NCBI GenBank assembly: GCA_934716995.1
Contig: CAKUYO010000077.1
Coordinates: 1-6,270 of the forward strand
Direction of reading: 5' to 3'
DNA: 6,270 nt
DNA from: an uncultured Bacteroidales bacterium
GTDB lineage: Bacteria > Bacteroidota > Bacteroidia > Bacteroidales > Paludibacteraceae
In this document: in pieces, positions 1 through 5,606 of the stretch
Position numbering within the stretch: position 1 is the stretch's first letter
Layout: each line of letters starts with the position of its first letter
The notes under the pieces: model-generated
Seen by the model: only the letters and a program-made list of their open reading frames with translations
What the model was told of the DNA's origin: nothing
Database searches by the model: none
Translations under genes and position numbers: made by a program

Positions 1-1
1 A

Positions 2-30
2 CTCGGTGTATCCGGCGCTTGGTTCCAAGA
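2..30 (+). repeat. Left copy of 29-bp terminal inverted repeat
   Basis: It begins CTCGGTGTATCCGGCGCTTG and ends GTTCCAAGA. It is identical, without mismatch, to the reverse complement of 6241-6269. The bases just outside differ (A on the left, T on the reverse complement of the right), and the bases just inside differ (T versus C), so the identity has sharp limits. It contains a small dyad, CTTGG-TT-CCAAG, at 18-29. It encodes LGVSGAWFQD together with the next base, at the expected signal-peptidase region of a TasA-like protein. Confidence 0.95.
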
Positions 31-751
31 TAGAGACACAGGAAACAGTGAAGCAAAACTCGGACATGCAGTTGAACTCAAATTGCAAGATGTTGGCGCG
101 ACGACTGCAACAGACGGAATCAAAGGTTGGAAAGAACTCTATGATTCAACAAAGACAGCAGCATATCCTGGAGATCAAATTATTGGAAAAACTCAAATTA
201 AAATGAACTCCGACACACCAGCAGTTGTTAGAGCAAAAATTACACCAAAGGTTAAAAATGCTGATGGTACAGATGTTGATTTGAAAGCTGTGGCTACACC
301 AACTACAGTTGGAGGAGTTACATTTAGTGCTGAAAATCCACAAGCTTATTATGATGCATTGGTTGCTGCAAAAGGCACAGCAGAATACGCTGCCAAGGCA
401 GAAGAATGGAACAAATATTTGCTTGCAAATATGACAACTGGCTTGAATCTTAAAGATACTCTTTGGGAAGGAACATCAACAGCAGGCTGGATGTACTACA
501 AATCAGTATATGGAAATACAACAACCCCTTCAACAGGAACAGCAGGTGTTATTGAATTGTTTGAAAGTGCAAAATTGAACCCACTTCTTACAAACGAAGT
601 TCAACTTTGGACAATCACAATTGATCTTGAAGTTGAAGCAATCCAAGCAGCAAACCTCAAAGACAATGCAACATGGTATGGCGATTTGACAGCAAAAATT
701 AAAGAAGCTGTCGACACTTACAACACAGGAAGAGAAAAAGCAGGAGTTTAA
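2..751 (+). CDS. TasA/camelysin-like secreted matrix protein, variant A (5' end outside window)
   Basis: The frame is open from the window edge: 249 codons and a TAA stop at 749-751. The start codon and most of the signal peptide lie upstream. Visible residues 1-10 (LGVSGAWFQD) match the end of a SipW-dependent signal peptide, compare TasA GTWAAFND. A YPGD motif at 55-58 is followed by a beta-strand-like stretch (KTQIKMNSDTPAVVRAKI), as in the PGD region of TasA. The C-terminal part has a strand WTITIDLEVEAIQAAN at 203-218, like the last strand of this family. No sortase motif or second membrane segment is seen. By family knowledge such proteins are exported and polymerise into biofilm fibres; that role here is inferred. 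It is about 29 residues longer than variant B at the other end and clearly related to it, so the two are probably alternative mature domains of a switchable gene. A two-way terminator follows 9 bases after the stop. An internal TTG at 83 is not a credible start because it would delete the conserved motif. Confidence 0.85.
   Translation, partial: LGVSGAWFQDRDTGNSEAKLGHAVELKLQDVGATTATDGIKGWKELYDSTKTAAYPGDQIIGKTQIKMNSDTPAVVRAKITPKVKNADGTDVDLKAVATPTTVGGVTFSAENPQAYYDALVAAKGTAEYAAKAEEWNKYLLANMTTGLNLKDTLWEGTSTAGWMYYKSVYGNTTTPSTGTAGVIELFESAKLNPLLTNEVQLWTITIDLEVEAIQAANLKDNATWYGDLTAKIKEAVDTYNTGREKAGV
631..655 (+). repeat. Secondary 25-bp inverted repeat, left copy (24/25 identical)
   Basis: The stretch starting AGTTGAAGCAAT in variant A recurs on the opposite strand at 5697-5721 in variant B with one mismatch (C for G at base 13). 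It encodes VEAIQAAN / VEAMQAAN. It may be protein-level conservation or recent exchange between the two variants. As an inverted pair it could also support rare homologous inversion. Confidence 0.75.
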
Positions 752-760
752 CATTCCAAC

Positions 761-791
761 AAAAAAAAGAAGGCGAAAGCCTTCTTTTTTT
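761..791. terminator. Bidirectional Rho-independent terminator
   Basis: The stem GAAGGC/GCCTTC (769-774 and 779-784) has a GAAA loop. It is flanked by an eight-A run on the left and a seven-T run on the right, so it has a U-tract on either strand. It sits between two convergent genes, the variant A frame (stop at 751) and the coiled-coil gene (stop at 807), and should serve both. Confidence 0.9.
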
Positions 792-806
792 GCACAATAC
801 ACTAAT

Positions 807-2339
807 TTAGCAAAACATTGTTAATGTTTTTGTTGGAGTCGATGAGTTTGCAAGATAAAAGTTTATTTTGTTTCCCACACGTTCAAAATGAGTTCCATTT
901 GGTGTCAACCAATATTCTTGGCAGTTTGGAATTATTTCAGTGTTTGCAATGTGATATAAGTCACTTCCTTCGCCTGGTTCAAGAATAATCTTTTTTATGT
1001 TTTTTCCCACTCTCAAAAAAATTACAATGTCGTTATTTGCAATTAAATAAGCATTTGAATGCGTACCAAAACCCAGTTCGATTTTATACTGAGAATTTGC
1101 AATTTTTGACCATAAAAATGACGTGCCATCTCGGCGAGTTGCAACGCCATGAAATTGAGAAATGTTATTATTATTGTCAAGCCTCAATGCACCGCAACAA
1201 TCAACACAATTTAAAGTATCTTTTATATGTGATAGTATGGAAAATAATTTCCCTTGGTCATATAGTGACAAAGATCCGCTGTCTGCTATGGTTATGTAGT
1301 TTGGTATTGTTCCGTATGGATATGTATTACCTGAATTGCTAAACACTGGTTTTACAATGAAACCTATCAACAACACATCATTTGGTGCGATATTGTCTTC
1401 ATTGTTACCATCGACATTATAATAATTACCAATCCTTTTTTCGGTTGCATCAGTTTGAAAATTATGGATTATTAATGATGCTTTTTCACTATATACCACT
1501 GTGTTTTTTTCGGTGTCGAATGTATGCACAATTGCAGGATGAACAACATTATAGCCTCTATAATTGTTTGTTTTGCAATACTTGAAAGCGCTTTGCTCAA
1601 GCGAAAGATTGGCATCTGCTGGTTGCATGGAAAACATTGCTTGCGTGTTGTCAAAGACTGTGGTTGTCATAACAACATTATTTCCGGCGGGGATGACGCA
1701 AAAATCATAGTTGCGGGAAATGAATTGCACATTTGTTCCCCAAAGTTCAACTGTGAGAAATTCTGGAATGCAACAATTTGTTCTGCGGGCGGGCGTTTCG
1801 GTGTTGCGAAGTTCAATAATGAGTTTGTGTCCTGCTCTCTCTGACGAAGTGATATATTCAAAATCCACCGCATGGGTGCCACCTGCGGGGATTTCTTTTG
1901 TTTCAGAATAAATCTCTTCTTCGTCAAAAGTGATTTTTGCAGTTGATGTGATTGTTGTTGTGAACGAACTAACAGCATCAAATTTCACGCGAAACTTAAA
2001 CATTTTTCCGCTTTCAGCAACAAACCCAATTGGACGCGGGAGCCAGCAAGTGTCACGATAAATTCGGTCTTTTGTCTTGTAGCAATCATAAGACCCGAGT
2101 TCGACCTTTTCTTCTGCTGCGGTGCTTGTGGATTTGAGTTCGGCAATATCTGCTTGGGCAGAAGCGACATCGGTTTTGAGTGATGCGATGTCGGTTTGTG
2201 AAACAGAAGCACTTTGCGACAAAGCATCAAAACCGTCCGAAAGTTCTTTCGTTTTTTTACGCAAACGATTGATGTTTTGTTCATTTTGGTCAATTTGAAA
2301 ATCTTGTCGATTTTCTTGCCTTTGTTGATTGATATTCAT
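807..2339 (-). CDS. Coiled-coil, beta-rich protein of unknown function, paralogue 1 (510 aa)
   Basis: I do not recognise a named family. The start at ATG 2339-2337 (MNINQQRQ) is chosen over the longer frame from 2462 because an AAGGAGG site lies 8 bases upstream. There is no signal peptide, membrane segment or sortase motif. Residues 16-40 and 51-68 show regular hydrophobic heptads (I16, I23, L26, L33, F37, L40; I51, L54, V58, A61, I65, L68), which predicts a trimer- or dimer-forming coiled coil. The rest looks beta-rich, with a C-terminal signature YWLTPNGTHFERVGN at 476-490. The whole length aligns with the divergent neighbour at 2476-3966; shared blocks include GTNVQFISR, MTTT, NLSL and the C-terminal GTHFERVGN. 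A coiled coil leading to beta domains without a signal peptide recalls phage tail-fibre or other fibre proteins, but this is only architecture. Cysteines are frequent, including the last residue. The 5' part of the gene is noticeably richer in GC than the 3' part. Confidence 0.88.
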   Translation of the reverse strand: MNINQQRQENRQDFQIDQNEQNINRLRKKTKELSDGFDALSQSASVSQTDIASLKTDVASAQADIAELKSTSTAAEEKVELGSYDCYKTKDRIYRDTCWLPRPIGFVAESGKMFKFRVKFDAVSSFTTTITSTAKITFDEEEIYSETKEIPAGGTHAVDFEYITSSERAGHKLIIELRNTETPARRTNCCIPEFLTVELWGTNVQFISRNYDFCVIPAGNNVVMTTTVFDNTQAMFSMQPADANLSLEQSAFKYCKTNNYRGYNVVHPAIVHTFDTEKNTVVYSEKASLIIHNFQTDATEKRIGNYYNVDGNNEDNIAPNDVLLIGFIVKPVFSNSGNTYPYGTIPNYITIADSGSLSLYDQGKLFSILSHIKDTLNCVDCCGALRLDNNNNISQFHGVATRRDGTSFLWSKIANSQYKIELGFGTHSNAYLIANNDIVIFLRVGKNIKKIILEPGEGSDLYHIANTEIIPNCQEYWLTPNGTHFERVGNKINFYLANSSTPTKTLTMFC

Positions 2340-2347
2340 TTTGTTTT

Positions 2348-2354
2348 CCTCCTT
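2348..2354 (-). promoter_or_regulatory. Ribosome binding site AAGGAGG of the leftward coiled-coil gene
   Basis: A full AAGGAGG lies 8 bases before ATG at 2339. This decides the start and removes 41 residues from the longest possible frame, which would read through the promoter and hairpin region. Confidence 0.92.
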
Positions 2355-2358
2355 ATTC

Positions 2359-2392
2359 AAAAAAAGAATAATTGCGAGTGGGTCGCAATTAT
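2359..2392 (-). promoter_or_regulatory. Leader hairpin with U-tract (possible attenuator or operator)
   Basis: A perfect 10-bp inverted repeat, ATAATTGCGA/TCGCAATTAT, with a 5-base spacer occupies 2368-2392. On the - strand it is followed after two bases (TC) by seven T's (2365-2359), then by the ribosome binding site. It begins roughly where transcription from the predicted leftward promoter would start. It could be a transcription attenuator, a stabilising 5' stem or a protein operator. There is no evidence for a ligand or a competing antiterminator structure. The repeat is certain; its function is open. Confidence 0.6.
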
Positions 2393-2400
2393 CCACAACA

Positions 2401-2430
2401 ATAATAAAGGTTGATGACATGGGGTTGCAA
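2401..2430 (-). promoter_or_regulatory. Putative sigma-A-type promoter for the leftward coiled-coil gene
   Basis: On the - strand TTGCAA (2430-2425, 4 of 6 match to TTGACA) is followed by an 18-base spacer and TATTAT (2406-2401, 5 of 6 match to TATAAT). The expected transcript start is near 2394. On the + strand the same A/T core reads AATAAT (2400-2405), but no good -35 lies in front of it, so a promoter for the rightward gene is not identified with confidence. Confidence 0.5.
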
Positions 2431-2463
2431 CATTCCGTGCCAAAAAGACACCACAAAAACAAA

Positions 2464-2467
2464 AGGA
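2464..2467 (+). promoter_or_regulatory. Ribosome binding site of the rightward coiled-coil gene
   Basis: AGGA lies 8 bases before ATG 2476. It is weaker than the AAGGAGG of the divergent partner. It supports MNIQEEKR as the start; this aligns with MNINQQRQ of the paralogue and rejects the 49-residue upstream extension. Confidence 0.7.
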
Positions 2468-2475
2468 AAAATATT

Positions 2476-3966
2476 ATGAATATTCAAGAAGAAAAACGAG
2501 TTTGTTTTGATGTTGACCAAAACAAACAAAAAATTAACTTTCTTTTGAGAAAAAACAAAGAAAACGAAACTCAACAAACCGAACTTAACCAAAAACTTGC
2601 CACTGCCCAAAGTGACATCAATTCACTGTCATCTGCAGTTGAGACTCTCCAAAACTCAACCCCCACCGAAGAAAAAATCGAACTTCTCAGCTATGACATT
2701 GTGAAAATCGTTGACAACACCTATCGTGACAGTCTTTGGAATCCGCACCTAATATATTTTGCGGCAGAGATGAATAGTCGCATCAAGATGCATATCAATT
2801 TCACCCAAAAGAACACTTTTCCGCAAAACTTACCGAGAGAAGCAACAACCACAATAAAACTTGATGATGTGGAAGTGTTTTCCAAAAAAGTTGCATATGA
2901 GAATGGACCAGAAGAGACCGAAATTGATTTTGTTCACATGTTCACTTCAAACACGGGCGGGCACAAAATTGAACTAAAGATTGCCAACACGTGTTCGGAT
3001 AGCACATTCCAATATTACATCAAGCCCGACTTTTTCACAATTGAACTTTTTGGCACAAATGTGCAGTTTATTTCTCGAACGCATGACTTTATGGTTGCTG
3101 CGGGTCCAGGGAAAAATCTTATGACAACCACTTGCATTGACGAAAAACCGCGCTTTTCAGTGCAAGCGGCGGATGAGAATTTATCGCTTGACATCTCGCA
3201 ATTTCGAACAGCAAAACTCAGCAACTATCGTCAATTTAATTTTATCACTCCGTTTTTCGATTACAAAATCACAGCAGACGGAGTGGTCACCCGCTATGAG
3301 AATCCGGGACTGATGTGGGCGAACTATCCCAACTATGACCCCACGCGCCGCATTTCTTTCCGTTCTCAAGTCACAGGCGGCGAATCGGAGTATGTTTCAC
3401 ACGACTACATCATTTTGGCGGACGGTGCATATGGCATGACAATAAAAAACAACACATCAACTGACGCGCCATATGTTTTGTCGATAAACAAAGATCACAA
3501 CCTTTGTTACAACTTTGTCTATTCGGCAATTTATATCATAAAAGATTCCAGCGACACCTTTGCTGATTGTGCCGGACTGAATCGACTCGACAATTTTGAA
3601 CTCAACAAAGACATAATCGGGTTTGCAACAAGAATAAATGGAAAAAGCTTTATGACCCACTATGTCCAAGGCAACACAAATCCACCTCGTCTCGAACTCG
3701 GAGTTGGCACTCACATAAATGCATACTTGAGAGCTGACAACTCAATTGAGGTTTATATGCGTGTCGGAAAAGATTGCAAAAAACTTATTATCAAAAAAGA
3801 TCCAAACACTCAAAAATATTTTGTTGAGTCAAGCCAAATTATTGAAAATGTGCAAGAGTATTGGCTCGGCGCAGATGGAACACATTTTGAGCGTGTTGGA
3901 AACAACATAAACTATTACCCTCAAAACGCAACTGCTCCAACTCAAACTTTTGAAGTGTTTTATTAA
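2476..3966 (+). CDS. Coiled-coil, beta-rich protein of unknown function, paralogue 2 (496 aa)
   Basis: This is a full-length paralogue of the gene at 807-2339, facing away from it. The start MNIQEEKR is supported by AGGA at 2464-2467 and by alignment of the two N-termini (DQNEQNINRL versus DQNKQKINFL). Heptad-spaced hydrophobics at L41, A44, I48, L51, V55 and L58 predict an N-terminal coiled coil, again without signal peptide, membrane segment or anchor motif. A short motif TYRDSLW at 82-88 matches IYRDTCW of the partner. GTNVQFISR, NLSL, LELGVGTHINAYL and the C-terminal YWLGADGTHFERVGN at 462-476 are also shared, while the middle third (about 215-390) has diverged most. A conserved frame with a variable centre fits an oligomeric structural or binding protein, which I infer only from the pattern. 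A two-way terminator follows the stop after one base. I cannot assign a function. Confidence 0.88.
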   Translation: MNIQEEKRVCFDVDQNKQKINFLLRKNKENETQQTELNQKLATAQSDINSLSSAVETLQNSTPTEEKIELLSYDIVKIVDNTYRDSLWNPHLIYFAAEMNSRIKMHINFTQKNTFPQNLPREATTTIKLDDVEVFSKKVAYENGPEETEIDFVHMFTSNTGGHKIELKIANTCSDSTFQYYIKPDFFTIELFGTNVQFISRTHDFMVAAGPGKNLMTTTCIDEKPRFSVQAADENLSLDISQFRTAKLSNYRQFNFITPFFDYKITADGVVTRYENPGLMWANYPNYDPTRRISFRSQVTGGESEYVSHDYIILADGAYGMTIKNNTSTDAPYVLSINKDHNLCYNFVYSAIYIIKDSSDTFADCAGLNRLDNFELNKDIIGFATRINGKSFMTHYVQGNTNPPRLELGVGTHINAYLRADNSIEVYMRVGKDCKKLIIKKDPNTQKYFVESSQIIENVQEYWLGADGTHFERVGNNINYYPQNATAPTQTFEVFY

Positions 3967-3967
3967 T

Positions 3968-3998
3968 AAAAAAGACTAGGTTTTCCCTAGTCTTTTTT
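3968..3998. terminator. Bidirectional Rho-independent terminator
   Basis: A perfect 13-bp stem, AAAAAAGACTAGG/CCTAGTCTTTTTT, with loop TTTTC lies between convergent genes (stops at 3966 and 4013). Its A and T runs give a U-tract on either strand. The same 13-base arms recur in the terminator at 5567-5596. Confidence 0.93.
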
Positions 3999-4012
3999 CA
4001 CTTGCAAATTTA

Positions 4013-5485
4013 TTAATTAAGCATATCTCTTAATTGATTGATAAAATTTTCCATATTTATTATGTCAAGAATGTCTTCGCTTAAATATGAAATAAAATTA
4101 TCTTCGCTTATTTTGGGGTTCATTTGTTCAAGCAAAAAATTGTAAAATTTTTTTCTGTTCTTATCTGAAACATTTTTATAATTTTTGTTATAATCTGCAA
4201 CAATTTCATCAACTGATCCAATACGGAAACATCTGTCGTTTAATCTTCTTATAAAGTCTTTGTTTTTCTTTGTAATAATTTGTTCATAAAGAAATTTTTC
4301 CACGCTTGGAATAGGCAAAAACATATGGAGTAATCGAGTGTTTTTCACTTGTTCTTTGATATCTCCATCAAGGATACTGAAAAGTTTTGTTCGGTCCCCA
4401 ATCAGTTTGGAGCGTATTAATTCCTCTTGCATTTTTAGGACTGTATCAAAACCACCAACTGGCATCACATAAATGGATCTCCCATGAATTAAACTATTTT
4501 TTTGAAGCACGCCTTCAACAAGATTTTTTGCCAAATCATCTTCAACAAGAATCAAGAAATCTGCACCAACATATTTATAGATGTCGTGAATAACGCTATT
4601 TGCATAAACCCCATAAGTTATTGCAACATTTCCGTTAATGTTGTCAATTTGATAAAGATTTTTATGATTTATTCTTTTAATAACCTCAGGGGAATGCGTC
4701 GTTAAAATAACAGTCAGCCCCTTGTGGTCCTTGGATAATTTTTCAAGCAGGTCAAGAAATCTGTCCACCGCTTTGGGGTGAAGAGCAACCTCAATTTCGT
4801 CAATAAGCATAAGAATTTGATCTGGCAACTCGTCCACTCTTTTTATAAAAGAATTATATATGAAATACAAAAGTGAAATCAGCAAACATTCTCCCGAACT
4901 CATGCGATATTGACTTATTCTTCCATTTTCAAGCTCAAGAAAGTGTGGCTGATTTTTCAAACCAAATTTTTTGCTTGCTTGTTTTATTCCCATGTTTAAT
5001 TTTTTAAGATTTTTATAATGCAAATAATCTCCATGCAAAATATAGCTGAGGTTTTCTTTCACATATACATCGGCGTCAACAATCAGTTCATCCGAAATCT
5101 TTTTTTCTCTCAGCAATTGGTCAAGAAGTGATGGATCGTTAAAGCGAGTCCCATAAAACAAACTCCCTTCATACATTCCCTTTACTCTCAAATTTTTGTT
5201 ATCTGAGTGCGATGTTGTATAATCCCATTTACCATCATAATTTTCCCAAACCTCATGGACATTTTCCGTTGTGAACTCAATTATTGAATTTTCTGAATAA
5301 TCAAGAGGTTTTAATATGTTGGAAAAAGAATAACCCGTTATAACTCTTGAAAGAACTGCCAAAATTGTGCTTTTGCCACATCCGTTTTCGCCGACCAAAG
5401 CATAAATTCCACCATTCAAAGGAACTTCAAAATCACATTCCTTTATATTTTTTATATTTTTAATTTTCAAATCCAAACTTTTCAT
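4013..5485 (-). CDS. OLD-like ABC-type ATPase with C-terminal TOPRIM-like domain (490 aa)
   Basis: An AAA_21/OLD-type ATPase. It has Walker A GENGCGKST at 32-40, an ABC signature MSSGE at 195-199, Walker B LMLIDE with D229 and E230, ALHP at 234-237 and a switch histidine in LTTHSP (H264). The C-terminal part has features of a TOPRIM-like metal site: LILVEDD with E315, VGG at 343-345 and ILDGD with D373 and D375, followed by PSVEKFL. In this superfamily the ATPase controls a nuclease, and members work in phage defence (OLD, GajA of Gabija, effectors of some retrons). Here no helicase, reverse transcriptase or other known partner is next to it, so a defence role is possible but unproved. The length is within the usual range and all key ATPase residues are present. 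The start ATG 5485 has GGAG 5 bases upstream and its own promoter. The gene is AT-rich and flanked by two terminators with identical stem arms, which suggests it came in as a unit. Confidence 0.9.
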   Translation of the reverse strand: MKSLDLKIKNIKNIKECDFEVPLNGGIYALVGENGCGKSTILAVLSRVITGYSFSNILKPLDYSENSIIEFTTENVHEVWENYDGKWDYTTSHSDNKNLRVKGMYEGSLFYGTRFNDPSLLDQLLREKKISDELIVDADVYVKENLSYILHGDYLHYKNLKKLNMGIKQASKKFGLKNQPHFLELENGRISQYRMSSGECLLISLLYFIYNSFIKRVDELPDQILMLIDEIEVALHPKAVDRFLDLLEKLSKDHKGLTVILTTHSPEVIKRINHKNLYQIDNINGNVAITYGVYANSVIHDIYKYVGADFLILVEDDLAKNLVEGVLQKNSLIHGRSIYVMPVGGFDTVLKMQEELIRSKLIGDRTKLFSILDGDIKEQVKNTRLLHMFLPIPSVEKFLYEQIITKKNKDFIRRLNDRCFRIGSVDEIVADYNKNYKNVSDKNRKKFYNFLLEQMNPKISEDNFISYLSEDILDIINMENFINQLRDMLN

Positions 5486-5490
5486 ATTAA

Positions 5491-5494
5491 CTCC
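5491..5494 (-). promoter_or_regulatory. Ribosome binding site of the ATPase gene
   Basis: GGAG lies 5 bases before ATG 5485 on the - strand. The first residues MKSLDLKIKNIKNI form the usual first strand of the ATPase fold, so this start gives a complete domain. Confidence 0.7.
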
Positions 5495-5504
5495 AAATAA
5501 AATT

Positions 5505-5533
5505 ATTTTATAATAAAATCTTTGCTTTGTCTA
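5505..5533 (-). promoter_or_regulatory. Putative sigma-A-type promoter of the ATPase gene
   Basis: TAGACA (5533-5528, 5 of 6 match to TTGACA), a 17-base spacer and TAAAAT (5510-5505, 5 of 6) lie just before the ribosome binding site, so the leader would be very short. The stretch is very AT-rich and an overlapping TATAAA two bases upstream is an alternative -10. The terminator at 5567-5596 separates this promoter from the upstream TasA-like gene, so the ATPase is probably transcribed alone and in both orientations of the segment. Confidence 0.55.
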
Positions 5534-5566
5534 ATAAAAATCGCTTTTCAGCACTAACCAACAACA

Positions 5567-5596
5567 AAAAAAGACTAGGAATTCCTAGTCTTTTTT
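5567..5596. terminator. Bidirectional Rho-independent terminator
   Basis: A palindrome of AAAAAAGACTAGG, centre AATT, and CCTAGTCTTTTTT, with A and T runs on the outer sides. It starts 10 bases after the stop of the leftward TasA-like variant B and lies upstream of the ATPase promoter. It should end variant B transcripts and would also act on rightward transcription. The arms are the same as at 3968-3998; only the centre differs. Confidence 0.9.
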
Positions 5597-5606
5597 GTTG
5601 AGCTAA

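Noticed and set aside
1524..1981. Overlapping open frames of about 100 codons on both strands within paralogue 1
   Set aside because: They lie wholly inside a well-supported gene, show no SD site or recognisable protein pattern, and are explained as shadows of it.
2340..2462. Upstream extension of the leftward coiled-coil gene (41 extra residues, starting at 2462)
   Set aside because: The AAGGAGG at 2354-2348 is correctly spaced for ATG 2339, and the extension would translate the promoter and hairpin.
2329..2475. Upstream extension of the rightward coiled-coil gene (49 extra residues, starting at 2329)
   Set aside because: It crosses the promoter and hairpin region and overlaps the start of the divergent gene. 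The start at 2476 has its own SD and aligns with the paralogue's N-terminus.
4013..5485. The ATPase as the invertase of the segment
   Set aside because: It has ABC ATPase and TOPRIM-like motifs but no serine- or tyrosine-recombinase catalytic pattern. No other frame in the window shows one either.
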